A DNA stretch of 64,000 nucleotides from Tessaracoccus lacteus (GTDB lineage: Bacteria; Actinomycetota; Actinomycetes; Propionibacteriales; Propionibacteriaceae): the NCBI RefSeq assembly GCF_029917005.1, contig NZ_CP123967.1:2976001-3040000 (forward strand). Direction: 5' to 3'. Every line of letters starts with the position of its first letter. Positions within the stretch are counted from its first letter, which is position 1. A program made the position numbers and the translations under genes. Under the pieces are notes generated by a model, which saw only the letters and a program-made list of their open reading frames with translations, did not search any database and was not told where the DNA came from. Shown one piece after another: positions 35,290-45,820 of this stretch.

Positions 35290-37937
35290 GCGAGGCTCCC
35301 CTCGAGAGCGGTCGGCGCGGGGTAGACCCCGTCGACCGGCAGGTTGCTGAGTTGCTCCTCGGCGGCGGCGCAGAGCACCACCACTCCGGAGGGACGGACA
35401 CGCTCGATGAGGTCCTCCAGCGCGACGTGGGTGTCGGGGTCGGTGGAGAGCTCGACCGAGTCGATGAACACGACGGAGCCGGCGCCGATCTTGTGCAGCA
35501 CCCCGGGGCGGTCCTCGACCAGGGCCAGGTCGACGTAGTTGACGCGACGGTGGACCCGGCTGGCCCCTTCGGGGAGCAGCGCTCCGGCGACACGGGCCTT
35601 GCCGGACGTGGTCTCGAGCCTCCCGCTGAGGGCGAGCGCGGCGCCGGTGCGGGCGCTGACAGGCCCGACGAGACCCACCACGTTGCCCGGCACGAGCCGA
35701 AGGCTGATGGGGCCCACGACGCCGTCTACTGCCAGGTCGTCGGCGAAGACCAGGGAGTCGTCGCCAGGCCAGTCCTTGAGCCTCATCTCGGTGCTGAGGA
35801 CCTCGCCCTCGACGTCGAACGTCGGCAGGATCCGGTCGAGCCACTTCGGCAGCCACCACGCCTTGTCTCCGAGCAGCGCCATGACGGCGGGCACGAGCGT
35901 CATGCGGACGAGGAACGCGTCGACGGCGACGCCGACGGCGAGCGCGAACGCGATGGCCTTGATGGCGCCCATGCCTTCGGGGACGAAGAACGCGAAGACG
36001 GAGAACATGATGATCGCCGCGGCGGCGACGACGGGGCCGGAGGCCACGAAGCCGCTGCGCACGGCCTCGACGGCGGATTTCCCGTGCACGTACTCCTCGC
36101 GCATGCGGCTGACGAGGAACACCTCGTAGTCCATCGCGAGGCCGAACAGGATGCCCATCAGGAGGATCGGTAGGAACGAGATGACCGGCATCGGTTTCTC
36201 GAGGTTGATCAGCTCCTTGCCGACGCCGTAGTTGAACACCAGGGCCGTCGCGCCGAACGCGGCGCCGACGCTGAGCAGGTAGCCGAGCGTCGCCTTGACC
36301 GGCACCCACACGGAGCGGAACACGGCAGCGAGCAGGATCAGCGACAGACCGACGACGAGGACGCCGAAGGGCAGCAACGCGGCCGTCAGCTTCTCGCTGA
36401 TGTCGATCTGCACGGCGGTCATACCGGTGACGTTGGTGGCGACGCCGTACTCGGCCTCCCACTCGTCTGCACGATCAGCGAGGGCACGGACGAGATCGGC
36501 CGTCGCGGGGTCGGTGGGGCCGGTGGTCGGGATGATCTGGACCAGTCCGGTGTCGGCGTTCTCGTTCGGCGTGGACATCGGCACGGACGCGACGCCGTCC
36601 ATGGCCTCGATGTCCTCCTTGAGGCCGGCCATCACGCCGAGTGGGTCGGTGCTGCCGATGATGTCGGCGGTCACGATCAGCGGGCCGTTGATGCCGGGTC
36701 CGAAGTTCTCCTCCAGCAGGTCGAACGCGACCCGGGCGGGCGTGCCGGCCGTCTGCTGGCCGGCGTTCGGGAGCGAGACCTGCAGGCCGAGCGTCGGGAC
36801 GGCGAGCGCGCCGAGGGCCGTGATGACGATGACCATCGTCACGATCGGGTGCGTAGTGACGGTCTTGACCCACCAGGCGAAGCCGAAGCCCCCCTTCTTC
36901 TTCGCCTTCTTCGGCTTGCGGGCCTTGGGCGTCATCCGCGCGCCGAGCACGCCCATCAGCGCGGGCAGCAGCGTCAGGGCGATCGCGACGGAGAACGCGA
37001 CCGTCAGCGCGGCGAAGATGCCCATCACGGTCAGGAACGGGATGTTGGCGACGCTCAGGCCGAGGAGCGCGATGAACACCGTCAGGCCGGCGAACACCAC
37101 GGCCGAGCCCGAGGTGCCGACGGCGCGGCCGGCGGACTCCTCCGGGTCGATCCCCGCCGCGAGCTGGTCGCGGTGGCGCGACAGGATGAACAGCGCGTAG
37201 TCGATGCCGACCGCCAGGCCGAGCATGACCGACAGAAGCGGGGTCGTGGAGTTGATGTCAAAGATGCCGGTCAGCAGGAACAGCAGCGCCATGGAGACGC
37301 CCACGCCGATGATCGCGGTGATGAGCGGAAGGCCGGCGGCGACGAGCGAGCCGAGCACGATCGTCAGGACCACCAGCGCGACCAGCAGGCCGATCGCCTC
37401 GATGATCGTCAGCGCGGGCAGCTCGATGTTGTACGCCTCGCCGCCCATGCTGACGATGGTGCCTTCGGGGAGCGTCTCGGCGAGGTCGTCGGCGACGTGC
37501 GTGATGGGCTCGAGGTCGGCCTCGGTCGGGGTCTCCTCGAACGTCAGGGCGAGCTGGACGATGGCCGCGCGCTCGTCGTCGGAGATCAGACCGGTGACGT
37601 ACTCGTTCCAGGGGGAGGTGGCGGAGTCGACCTCGTCGAGCGCCTCGAAGTCTTTGACGGCGTCCTCGATCTCGCTCTTGTAGTCGTCGACGCTGTCGCC
37701 CTCCGGCAGCTCGATGACGGCCATCGCCGAGAGCGCCGCAGCCGACGGGAAGGTCATCGAGAGGCGGTCGAGAGCCTCCTGCGAGCTGGACGAGGGGATC
37801 TCGAACGCATTGTTGAACGAGCCGTGACCCACGAGGGCCGCGCCGCCCAAGCCGGCCAACAGGGCGACCCAGATCGCGATGACGGTGAGACGACGCCGGA
37901 AGCACCAGCGCCCGACGGCATAGAGCCAAGCTGACAT
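35286..37937 (-). CDS. MMPL-family transporter with a C-terminal dead ABC-ATPase-like domain
   Basis: RND-type membrane protein of 883 residues. About 1-700 is an ordinary MMPL exporter: two halves, each with an extracellular loop and six helices, with GIDYALFILSRHRDQL and AMDYEVFLVSRMREEY marking the two TM4 regions. From about 701 a cytoplasmic domain follows. Residues 718-883 align with an ABC nucleotide-binding domain (GPISLRLVPGNVVGLVGP ... LSGRLETTSGKARVAGALLPEG ... VVFIDSVEL). The Walker A Gly-Lys-Ser/Thr is gone (GPVSARTGAAL), so ATP hydrolysis is not expected. Coupled to a YhgE/Pip gene by ATGA. Divergent from a TetR gene and a palindromic operator. Confidence 0.88.
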   Translation of the reverse strand: MSAWLYAVGRWCFRRRLTVIAIWVALLAGLGGAALVGHGSFNNAFEIPSSSSQEALDRLSMTFPSAAALSAMAVIELPEGDSVDDYKSEIEDAVKDFEALDEVDSATSPWNEYVTGLISDDERAAIVQLALTFEETPTEADLEPITHVADDLAETLPEGTIVSMGGEAYNIELPALTIIEAIGLLVALVVLTIVLGSLVAAGLPLITAIIGVGVSMALLFLLTGIFDINSTTPLLSVMLGLAVGIDYALFILSRHRDQLAAGIDPEESAGRAVGTSGSAVVFAGLTVFIALLGLSVANIPFLTVMGIFAALTVAFSVAIALTLLPALMGVLGARMTPKARKPKKAKKKGGFGFAWWVKTVTTHPIVTMVIVITALGALAVPTLGLQVSLPNAGQQTAGTPARVAFDLLEENFGPGINGPLIVTADIIGSTDPLGVMAGLKEDIEAMDGVASVPMSTPNENADTGLVQIIPTTGPTDPATADLVRALADRADEWEAEYGVATNVTGMTAVQIDISEKLTAALLPFGVLVVGLSLILLAAVFRSVWVPVKATLGYLLSVGAAFGATALVFNYGVGKELINLEKPMPVISFLPILLMGILFGLAMDYEVFLVSRMREEYVHGKSAVEAVRSGFVASGPVVAAAAIIMFSVFAFFVPEGMGAIKAIAFALAVGVAVDAFLVRMTLVPAVMALLGDKAWWLPKWLDRILPTFDVEGEVLSTEMRLKDWPGDDSLVFADDLAVDGVVGPISLRLVPGNVVGLVGPVSARTGAALALSGRLETTSGKARVAGALLPEGASRVHRRVNYVDLALVEDRPGVLHKIGAGSVVFIDSVELSTDPDTHVALEDLIERVRPSGVVVLCAAAEEQLSNLPVDGVYPAPTALEGSLA

Positions 37938-38001
37938 GTGTCAACCAATCCTGTTGAGTGGATCCCTGCAGGTGGCCGCGGAGACAGGCGGCAACCGGTT
38001 C

Positions 38002-38026
38002 GATACATTAGTGTATCCACGGATAC
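38002..38026. promoter_or_regulatory. Overlapping palindromes, probable TetR operator of the MMPL-YhgE cassette
   Basis: GATACA/TGTATC (38002-38017, 4-bp centre) overlaps GTATCC/GGATAC (38013-38026, 2-bp centre). They lie in the 101-bp gap between the divergent MMPL and TetR starts. The TetR ribosome site GGAAGG is next to them. Confidence 0.75.
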
Positions 38027-38038
38027 GGAAGGTAAGAA

Positions 38039-38638
38039 ATGGAACCCGTGAGCACCGCCGCGCCGGAGAGCGCACGCCGCCGCGCGACGCGCGCCCGGCT
38101 CGTGCAGGCCGCGCAGCAGGAGTTCGGCAAGAACGGCATCGACGCGACCAGCGTGGAGCAATTGTGCGAGGCGGCCGGGTTCACCCGTGGGGCGTTCTAC
38201 TCCAACTTCGCGACCAAGGACGACCTGTGTGTCGCGATCGCGGAGCACTTCGCCGAGCAGACGATCCGCTCATGCCACGAGTCCCTCGCCTCGCTCCCCG
38301 ACCGGCCCACCCCCGTCGACATCGTCGCGAAGATCCTCGGCGCCGCAAGCCTCACGGAGGACCAGCACCGCACGCAGCTCGAACTGCAGTTGCGGGCGTG
38401 GCGCGACCCCGAGCTGGGCGCGAGGATGGCAGCCGTCCGTGCCGACACCCTTCCGCTGGCCGCAGAGGTCATCGCCCGCGCGACGGCCCAGGCGGGCGTC
38501 GAGATGCTCGTCGACGTCAACGACCTGATCCGCATCTTCGAGGCCCTGTTCTTCGCCCCCACGCTGGCCAGGGAGGGAACTAGCCTGAGGCTCATCGCCT
38601 ACGTCGCGAACCACCTGACGCGCGACACGCACCCCTAG
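38039..38638 (+). CDS. TetR-family regulator of the MMPL-YhgE cassette
   Basis: Regulator of 199 residues with a standard helix-turn-helix: RRRATRARLVQAAQQEFGKNGIDATSVEQLCEAAGFTRGAFYSNFATKDDL (about 12-62). The C-terminal domain is of the AcrR-like type. Start at ATG 38039 with GGAAGG 7-9 nt upstream. Divergent from the MMPL gene, with an operator between the two, so it most likely represses the transporter pair. The next gene, an MBL hydrolase, begins 8 nt after its stop and may be co-transcribed. Confidence 0.9.
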   Translation: MEPVSTAAPESARRRATRARLVQAAQQEFGKNGIDATSVEQLCEAAGFTRGAFYSNFATKDDLCVAIAEHFAEQTIRSCHESLASLPDRPTPVDIVAKILGAASLTEDQHRTQLELQLRAWRDPELGARMAAVRADTLPLAAEVIARATAQAGVEMLVDVNDLIRIFEALFFAPTLAREGTSLRLIAYVANHLTRDTHP

Positions 38639-38646
38639 GAGCAACC

Positions 38647-39267
38647 GTGACCGCACTCATCACCCGCGTCCTCACCGCCGGCAACAGCGACCCGGCCGGG
38701 CCGCCGATCCACGAGAACAACACGTGGCTGATCGGCGACGAGGCCGAGGTCGTCGTCATCGACCCCGCGCACGACGCCAACGCCGTCCTCGCCGTCGTCG
38801 GAGACCGTCGCGTCGTCGCGGTGCTGATCACGCACGGCCACTGGGACCACATCCGCAAGGCCGCCGAGCTCGGGCACAGGGTGGGTGTGACGCCGAGGAT
38901 GCACCCCGCCGACGCGTTCCTCTGGCGTGAGGAGCTCGGCGACGAACCCTTCGACGAGCTGGCCGACGGGGCCGTCGTCGAGGTCGCGGGGACCGGCCTG
39001 AAGGCGCGGCACACGCCGGGCCACACACCGGGATCGACGTCGATCCTCGCCGACGACCTCGGCGCCGTCTTCACCGGCGACACTCTCTTCCCCGGCGGTC
39101 CGGGCGCCACGCGCTGGGACTACTCCAGCTTCGACACGATCATCGAATCGCTGGAGGGGCTGTTCACGCTCCCCGACGACACCGTCGTGCACCCCGGGCA
39201 CGGGGATTCGACGACGATCGGCACCGAGGCTCCGCACCTCGAGGAATGGATCGAGCGGGGCTGGTAG
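38647..39267 (+). CDS. MBL-fold metallo-hydrolase (glyoxalase II-like)
   Basis: Zinc-dependent hydrolase of 206 residues. The metal motif THGHWDH lies at about residues 60-66, with HTPGHTPGST and FTGDTLFPGGPG further on and a final PGHGDST carrying the last His. This is the layout of glyoxalase II and related hydrolases; the second residue of THxHxDH is Gly, as in many members. Substrate not known. GTG start at 38647; the ribosome site AGGAG overlaps the TetR stop (TAGGAG), so the gene is translationally linked to the regulator. Confidence 0.9.
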   Translation: MTALITRVLTAGNSDPAGPPIHENNTWLIGDEAEVVVIDPAHDANAVLAVVGDRRVVAVLITHGHWDHIRKAAELGHRVGVTPRMHPADAFLWREELGDEPFDELADGAVVEVAGTGLKARHTPGHTPGSTSILADDLGAVFTGDTLFPGGPGATRWDYSSFDTIIESLEGLFTLPDDTVVHPGHGDSTTIGTEAPHLEEWIERGW

Positions 39268-39367
39268 TCCGCCGCCGGGCGTGGTCGCTCACCGATGGTG
39301 CGCGCCGGGGTGTGCCGCCAGAACCGACCACCCTAGGATGGATGGAGTCTGAGAAAGGGATACTCCA

Positions 39368-40357
39368 TTGTTGGTCCTGATCACCGGCGGCGCCGGCTAC
39401 ATCGGCAGCACCGTCGCATCGGCCTGTGAGGACGCCGGCCACCAGGTCGTCATCCTCGATGACTTCTCCACCGGACGCCGCGAGTTCATCGGCGACCGCA
39501 AGCTGTACGAGGGCGACATCGCCGACGTGGAGCTGATCGACCGGATCTGTGCCGAGAACCAGATCGACGCCGTCGTGGACTGCGCCGCGAAGATCGTCGT
39601 CCCCGAGTCCGTCGAGCAGCCCCTTTCCTACTACGAGAACAACGTGAGCAAGACGGTCAAGCTGCTCGAGGCGCTCGACCGCAACGGCGTGCACCGCTTC
39701 CTGTTCAGCTCCTCGGCCTCGATCTACGCGCCCGACGAGAACTTCATCGTCACCGAGGAATCCCCGCTGCGCCCTGGCTCGCCGTACGCACGTACCAAGT
39801 TCATGGTTGAGATGATCCTCGAGGACTTCACGAAGGCCTCCGACATGCGCGTGCTGTCGCTGCGCTACTTCAACCCCATCGGCACCGATCCGAAGCTCCG
39901 CTCCGGCCAGCAGCTGGAGCACCCGTCGCACGTGCTCGCCAAGCTGCTCGAGGCCTGGCAGAAGGGCGAGACCTTCACGGTCACCGGCGTCGACTGGCCG
40001 ACGCGCGACGGCTCCGGCATCCGCGACTTCATCCACGTCTGGGACCTGGCGCAGGCGCACGTCGCCGCGCTGGAGGGCTTCGACAAGGCCACGGCCGAGG
40101 AGCACTACCAGGTCTTCAACATCGGCACCGGCAACGGCGTCACGGTCAAGGAGCTCGCGGCATCGTTCGAGGAGATCTCCGGCGACCCACTGAAGGTCGA
40201 GTTCGGCCCCTCGCGCCCCGGTGACGTCGCGGGTGTCTACTCCGTCTCACCGAAGGCCAAGGACGTGCTGGGCTGGGAGGCCAAGCTCACCGAGCAGCAG
40301 GCCGTCCGCGACGCCATCGCCTGGCTCCCGGTGCGCAAGGAGATGCTCGGCTACTGA
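39368..40357 (+). CDS. galE: UDP-glucose 4-epimerase
   Basis: Interconverts UDP-glucose and UDP-galactose. The 329 residues start with the NAD fold GGAGYIGSTVASACEDAGH; the catalytic triad is in FSSSASIYAPDE (Ser) and SPYARTKFMVEMI (Tyr-x3-Lys). RYFNPIGTDP follows, then GSGIRDFIHVWDLAQAHVAAL and FNIGTGNGVTVKEL. Start at TTG 39368 (a second TTG follows at once), with GAAAGGG upstream; TAGGAT near 39334 is a likely -10. Not linked to other galactose genes here, so a role in sugar nucleotides for the envelope is as likely as galactose use. Confidence 0.93.
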   Translation: MLVLITGGAGYIGSTVASACEDAGHQVVILDDFSTGRREFIGDRKLYEGDIADVELIDRICAENQIDAVVDCAAKIVVPESVEQPLSYYENNVSKTVKLLEALDRNGVHRFLFSSSASIYAPDENFIVTEESPLRPGSPYARTKFMVEMILEDFTKASDMRVLSLRYFNPIGTDPKLRSGQQLEHPSHVLAKLLEAWQKGETFTVTGVDWPTRDGSGIRDFIHVWDLAQAHVAALEGFDKATAEEHYQVFNIGTGNGVTVKELAASFEEISGDPLKVEFGPSRPGDVAGVYSVSPKAKDVLGWEAKLTEQQAVRDAIAWLPVRKEMLGY

Positions 40358-40405
40358 GCCAGGCCCCCTCCCACACATCTGCCCGACGCCACCGGCGCCG
40401 CGCTT

Positions 40406-40482
40406 CGTGTACATGAGAGTGGCCAGAGCCCCAGCACCCGGATATACGCCGAGTGCTCCGACCCTGGCCACAGTTGTGCGGG
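40406..40482. repeat. Palindromic intergenic repeat, family with CCGTGCACAA ends, copy 2
   Basis: Diverged copy of the element at 22851. Left CGTGTACATGAGAGTGGCCAG, right CTGGCCACAGTTGTGCGGG, with the same centre elements (GGATATACGCC, AGTGCTCCGAC). The arms GTGGCCAG/CTGGCCAC pair perfectly. It lies between the convergent galE and rhaM genes and may act as a terminator. Confidence 0.6.
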
Positions 40483-40491
40483 AAAGGCGAC

Positions 40492-40830
40492 TCAGGAATC
40501 AGCAGCGGCGAGCTGCGACTCGAGGTGGAAGACCTCGTCCAGGAACTCCCACGCCTCGTCGGGAGAACCCTCGGAGGCGAACAGGCGGGCCATCTCGGCC
40601 TGCCAGCGACGGTTGACGTCGGTCGCCGCGACCCTCGCCTGGGCCGCGTCGAGGTCCTCGGACTCGACGTAGCCGACGAGCAGGCCGTCGTCACGCAGGT
40701 GCAGCGAGTAGTTGTGCCAGCCCGCGTCCCGCAGGGCGCGGAGCAGCTCCGGCCACACTGCAGCGTGGGCCTCGCGGTACTTCGCCAGGTTCGCCGGGTC
40801 GACGTGTCCGAGGAAGCAGTAGCGCTTCAT
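40492..40830 (-). CDS. rhaM: L-rhamnose mutarotase
   Basis: Interconverts the alpha and beta anomers of L-rhamnose so that the isomerase is supplied. The 112-residue chain matches the family: KRYCFLGHVDPANLAKYREAHAAVWPELLRALRDAGWHNYSLHLRDDGLLVGYVE, with the conserved His residue of the first helix and the Tyr-Ser pair, then RRWQAEMARLF. Start at ATG 40830, with AAGGA upstream. Separated from the ABC genes by 144 bp that contain a strong hairpin, so it may be expressed only by read-through. Confidence 0.93.
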   Translation of the reverse strand: MKRYCFLGHVDPANLAKYREAHAAVWPELLRALRDAGWHNYSLHLRDDGLLVGYVESEDLDAAQARVAATDVNRRWQAEMARLFASEGSPDEAWEFLDEVFHLESQLAAADS

Positions 40831-40857
40831 GCAGGTGTCCTTCCGTGGTGGATGGAT

Positions 40858-40890
40858 GAGGGGGAGGGCAGCGACGCTGCCCTCCCCCTC
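40858..40890. terminator. Strong palindromic hairpin between rhaM and the transporter genes
   Basis: Perfect 16-bp stem: left arm 40858-40873 (GAGGGGGAGGGCAGCG), right arm 40875-40890, one base between. It would partly stop transcription coming from the ABC genes before rhaM, a common way to set lower expression of the last gene. Confidence 0.8.
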
Positions 40891-40974
40891 GATCTGTCCG
40901 GTGGCCCGCTCAGGAGCCGCTCCGGATGCGCCGGGAGGTGTCTGCGTAGGCCAACCGACGCCGGACGCTACCGA

Positions 40975-42021
40975 TCAGAAGTCGAAGTCGTCGATGTTGT
41001 CGGCGTTGAAGCGGTAGGGATCGCCCAGGAGGACGGTCTGGTCCGCACCGACGGTGAAGGAGCCGAGGTCGCCGGCCTCGAAGGAGTCGCCCTCGGCGCC
41101 GGTGATGTCGCCCTTGATGAGCGCGGCGGCCGCGTAGGCGGACAGGGTGCCCAGGTCCTGCGGGTTCCACAGCGCGAACTCGGTGACGGTGCCGTCCTTG
41201 ACGTACTCACGCATCTGGTTCGGGGTGCCGAGGCCGGTGACGGCGACCTTGCCCTTGAACGACGAGGTGGAGACGTAGCGGGCGGCCGCGGCGATGCCGA
41301 CGGTCGTCGGGGACACGATGCCCTTCAGGTCGGGGTAGGTCTGCAGCAGGGCGGCGGTCTTGTCGAACGAGGTCTGGTCGTCGTCGTCACCGTAGGCAAC
41401 CTCGACGAGCTCGATGTTCGGGTGGTCGGCCTCGAGCTGCGACTTCATGTCCTCGATCCAGGCGTTCTGGTTCGTCGCGTTGGCGGACGCGGACAGGATG
41501 GCGATCTGGCCCTTGTCGCCGATCTGCTCGGCGATCATGTCGACCTGCGCCTTGGCGATGCCGGCGGCGTCGGCCTGGCTGACGAACAGGTCACGGCACT
41601 CGGCGTTGGTGTCGGAGTCGAAGGTGACGACCTTGATGCCGGCGTCGCGGGCCTCGTTGAGGGCGTCACAGATGGCGGCGGGGTCGTTGGCGGACACGAC
41701 GATCGCGCCGACCTGCTGCTGCGTGAGGGTGTTGATGTAGGAAACCTGCGCGTCGGCGGTGGCGGTGGCCGGGCCGACCTCGTTGAACGTGCCGCCGAGG
41801 GCCTCGATGGCCGCCTTGCCGCCGGTGGACGAGGCGTCGAAGTACGGGTTGCCCAGGTTCTTGGGCAGGAACGTCACCGACAGGTTGGCCGAGCCGGCAT
41901 CACCGGAAGCGGTGGAGTCGCCGCTCGAGGTCGTTTCGGAGGAGCCGCAGCCGGTGAGGGCCAGGCTGACGGCAGCGGTGCCGGCGAGCAGCTTGGCACC
42001 GAGGCGGGAGTTGAGCTTCAT
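40975..42021 (-). CDS. rhaS: Rhamnose ABC transporter substrate-binding lipoprotein
   Basis: Periplasm-side binding protein of 348 residues, lipid-anchored: signal ends LLAGTAAVSLALTGCGSSE, Cys at about 25. The periplasmic binding domain (pentose/hexose type) has VTFLPKNLGNPYFDASSTGGKAAIEALGG and IVVSANDPAAICDALNEARDAGIKVVTFDSD. Its sugar is inferred as L-rhamnose from the neighbouring permease, isomerase, kinase and mutarotase genes. Last gene of the transporter operon before the hairpin. Confidence 0.93.
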   Translation of the reverse strand: MKLNSRLGAKLLAGTAAVSLALTGCGSSETTSSGDSTASGDAGSANLSVTFLPKNLGNPYFDASSTGGKAAIEALGGTFNEVGPATATADAQVSYINTLTQQQVGAIVVSANDPAAICDALNEARDAGIKVVTFDSDTNAECRDLFVSQADAAGIAKAQVDMIAEQIGDKGQIAILSASANATNQNAWIEDMKSQLEADHPNIELVEVAYGDDDDQTSFDKTAALLQTYPDLKGIVSPTTVGIAAAARYVSTSSFKGKVAVTGLGTPNQMREYVKDGTVTEFALWNPQDLGTLSAYAAAALIKGDITGAEGDSFEAGDLGSFTVGADQTVLLGDPYRFNADNIDDFDF

Positions 42022-42057
42022 TGTTCTTCTCTCTGGGTGGTGGTGGGTGGTTGGTGA

Positions 42058-43107
42058 CTAACCGGTCGTGGCCGGTTGCTGGGTTGCTGACCGCAACGCC
42101 CGGCGGGCGCGCTGCCTCTTGAACCAGTCGAGGACCGAACTGGCGATGACGGACGCCACGAGGAGGACGCCCGTGATGATGTTGATGACATCGGAGGTGA
42201 CGTTGGCCAGGCGCAGCGCGCTGGACAGGGCACCGATCAGGAACACGCCGGCGATCACGCCGTGCAGCGCCCCGCGGCCGCCGAAGACGGACACGCCGCC
42301 CAGCACGACCGCCGCGATGACCTGCAGCTCGAGGCCGGTGGCGTTGTCACCGCGGGCCGAACCGTAGCGCAGGGTGAAGTACACGCCCGCCAACGCCGCG
42401 ATCGTGCCGCTCAGCACGAACAGGATCAGGCGGGTCCTTGCGACGTCGACGCCGGAGAAGGCGGCCGCCTCCTTGCTCAGGCCAATCGCGAAGATGCCGC
42501 GGCCGAACTTGCTGAAGTGCAGCATCCACACCGCGCCGATGAGCAACACGACGAACAGGATCATGATGACGGGGATGGGGCTGTCGCCGATCTTCGCGCG
42601 GGCCAGCTTGGTCCACTCCTGCGGGAACCCGGTGACGGCCGTCGTGCCGAGCAGTCCGACGGCGATGCCGCGGAACAGCGCCATCGTGCCGATGGTGACG
42701 GCCAGGGCCGGCAGGTCGATGTGGGTGATGAGCCAGCCGTTGAACAGGCCGCCGACGGCGCCGACGACCAACGCGAGGACGATGCCGACGGGGACTGGGA
42801 GCCCGGCCTGGAAGGCGACACCGAACACCACGGAGCTCAGCCCCACCATGGAGCCGACCGACAGGTCGATGTCCCCGGTGATCATGATGGGCGCCATGAG
42901 GAGCGAGATGAGCAGGATCGTCGCGACGTCGAGCATCAGATAGGTGGCGGTGGCGGCCGAGGCGAAGCTCGGCACGATCAGCGACGCGCCGATCAGGACG
43001 ACGATCAGCAGGGCGATGATCGCCGACTCGCGGGTGAGCAGCAGGCGCCGGACGATCGGCTGCGCGAAGTCCTTGTAGGTGCGCGGGGCGGTGGTCTCGC
43101 TCATCAT
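42058..43107 (-). CDS. Sugar ABC transporter permease (rhamnose importer)
   Basis: Inner membrane permease of 349 residues, ten predicted helices, with the family's cytoplasmic coupling stretch VVLGGVSVFGGRGALHGVIAGVFLIGALSSAL. PIMITGDIDLSVGSMVGLSSVVFG is the usual N-terminal block. Partner of the 43104 permease, with which it overlaps by 4 nt. It follows that gene in the operon and forms the heterodimer channel with it. Confidence 0.92.
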   Translation of the reverse strand: MMSETTAPRTYKDFAQPIVRRLLLTRESAIIALLIVVLIGASLIVPSFASAATATYLMLDVATILLISLLMAPIMITGDIDLSVGSMVGLSSVVFGVAFQAGLPVPVGIVLALVVGAVGGLFNGWLITHIDLPALAVTIGTMALFRGIAVGLLGTTAVTGFPQEWTKLARAKIGDSPIPVIMILFVVLLIGAVWMLHFSKFGRGIFAIGLSKEAAAFSGVDVARTRLILFVLSGTIAALAGVYFTLRYGSARGDNATGLELQVIAAVVLGGVSVFGGRGALHGVIAGVFLIGALSSALRLANVTSDVINIITGVLLVASVIASSVLDWFKRQRARRALRSATQQPATTG

Positions 43108-44152
43108 CGGTCTCGCTTCTCGAGGAGCTTCTGGTGGTTGCGCTTCGCCATCACCCGGTCGAGCACGATCGCGCCGAGGATCAGGGCGCCGACCACGGCC
43201 TTCTGCCAGAAGTCCGGGATGCCGAGGACGGGCAGCGCGCGGTTGATGGTCACCAGCAGGAAGGCGCCGAGCGCCGCGCCGATGACGGTGCCGGTGCCGC
43301 CGGTGATGGCGACGCCGCCGATCACCGCCGCGCCGACGGCCTGGAGTTCGAACCCGTCGCCGGCCTGGGAGTTGATCGTGCCGTAGCGCGCCGCGTACAG
43401 GACGCCGCCCAGGCCGGCCATCGCGCCGGAGAACACGAAGGCCATCAGCACGCGCTTGGTCTTCTGCAGGCCGTACAGCTCTGCGGCCTCGGGATCGGAG
43501 CCGATCGCGTAGAACTCGCGGCCGCCGCGGGTGTTGTGGAGGTACCAGGCGACGACGACGAGCGCGACCAGCGCGATGATCGTCAGCACCGGGATGCCGA
43601 GGATCTGCTGCGTGCCGAGCTTGAGGAAGCCCGACGGCATGTCGGAGGCGTTGATACGGTTCGAGCCGGTCCAGGCGACGTTGATGCCGCGGAAGGCGTA
43701 CAGCGTGCCCAGCGTGATGACCATGGCCGGCACCCGCCCGAAGGCGACCAGCGCGCCGTTGATCAGGCCGAGGAGGCCGCCGAACGCGAGGCCGATGAGG
43801 AACATCAGCGGGATCGGGATCGACGGGAAGGCCACGAACAGCGTGCCGACGAGGTAGGCGGTCAGGCCGAGCACCGAGCCGACCGACAGGTCGACGCTGC
43901 GCGTGATGATGACCACCGCCTGGCCGAGCGCGACGACCAGCAGGATCGACGGGGTAACGAGCAGGTCCCGGAACCCGTCGGCGCTGGTGAGGAACGTGGG
44001 GTTCCGCAGCGTGGTGACGGCGATGATCAGGATCACCGCGATGGCGATGCTGGTCTCGCGGGAGGCGAAGATGCGCGTCAGGGGGCTCTTCTTCTTGAAC
44101 GCCGGGTCGGCGGGCTTCTTGCCCACGACGGACGGCTTCTCAGCGGTGCTGG

Positions 44153-44156
<4 letters not shown>
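43104..44156 (-). CDS. Sugar ABC transporter permease (rhamnose importer)
   Basis: Second permease, 350 residues. A charged cytoplasmic start (TSTAEKPSVVGKKPADPAFKKKS) precedes about ten helices with VVIITRSVDLSVGSVLGLTAY and AVIGGVAITGGTGTVIGAALGAFLLVTINRALPVLG. Start overlaps the ATPase stop by 4 nt (ATGA); its stop overlaps the next permease start. Similar in layout to RhaP of rhamnose importers. Confidence 0.92.
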
Positions 44157-45661
<1,505 letters not shown>

Positions 45662-45741
45662 ACCCAGCCTCCTTGCTTCTCGACGTCGGGCTCATCCTTG
45701 AGCCGACGCGGGTAGGTTGAGGAGGACACTACGTGGTGAGA

Positions 45742-45755
45742 TTGAAACGTGTCAA
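45742..45755. promoter_or_regulatory. LacI-type operator O1 upstream of the rhamnose transporter operon
   Basis: TTGAAACGTGTCAA, palindromic about the central CG. Its half-site TTGAAACG is the same as in O2 at 46913. Confidence 0.8.
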
Positions 45756-45807
45756 TCACTTCGAAGATAACGAATTGATTACTGTGGCGACTTCCGCATC
45801 CGCGCCC

Positions 45808-45813
45808 TAGAGT
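45808..45813 (+). promoter_or_regulatory. -10 box TAGAGT of the LacI regulator gene
   Basis: TAGAGT, 7 nt, then GTG 45821; a GTG at 45812 is inside the box, which argues against using it as the start. Confidence 0.6.
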
Positions 45814-45820
45814 GTCCGAC

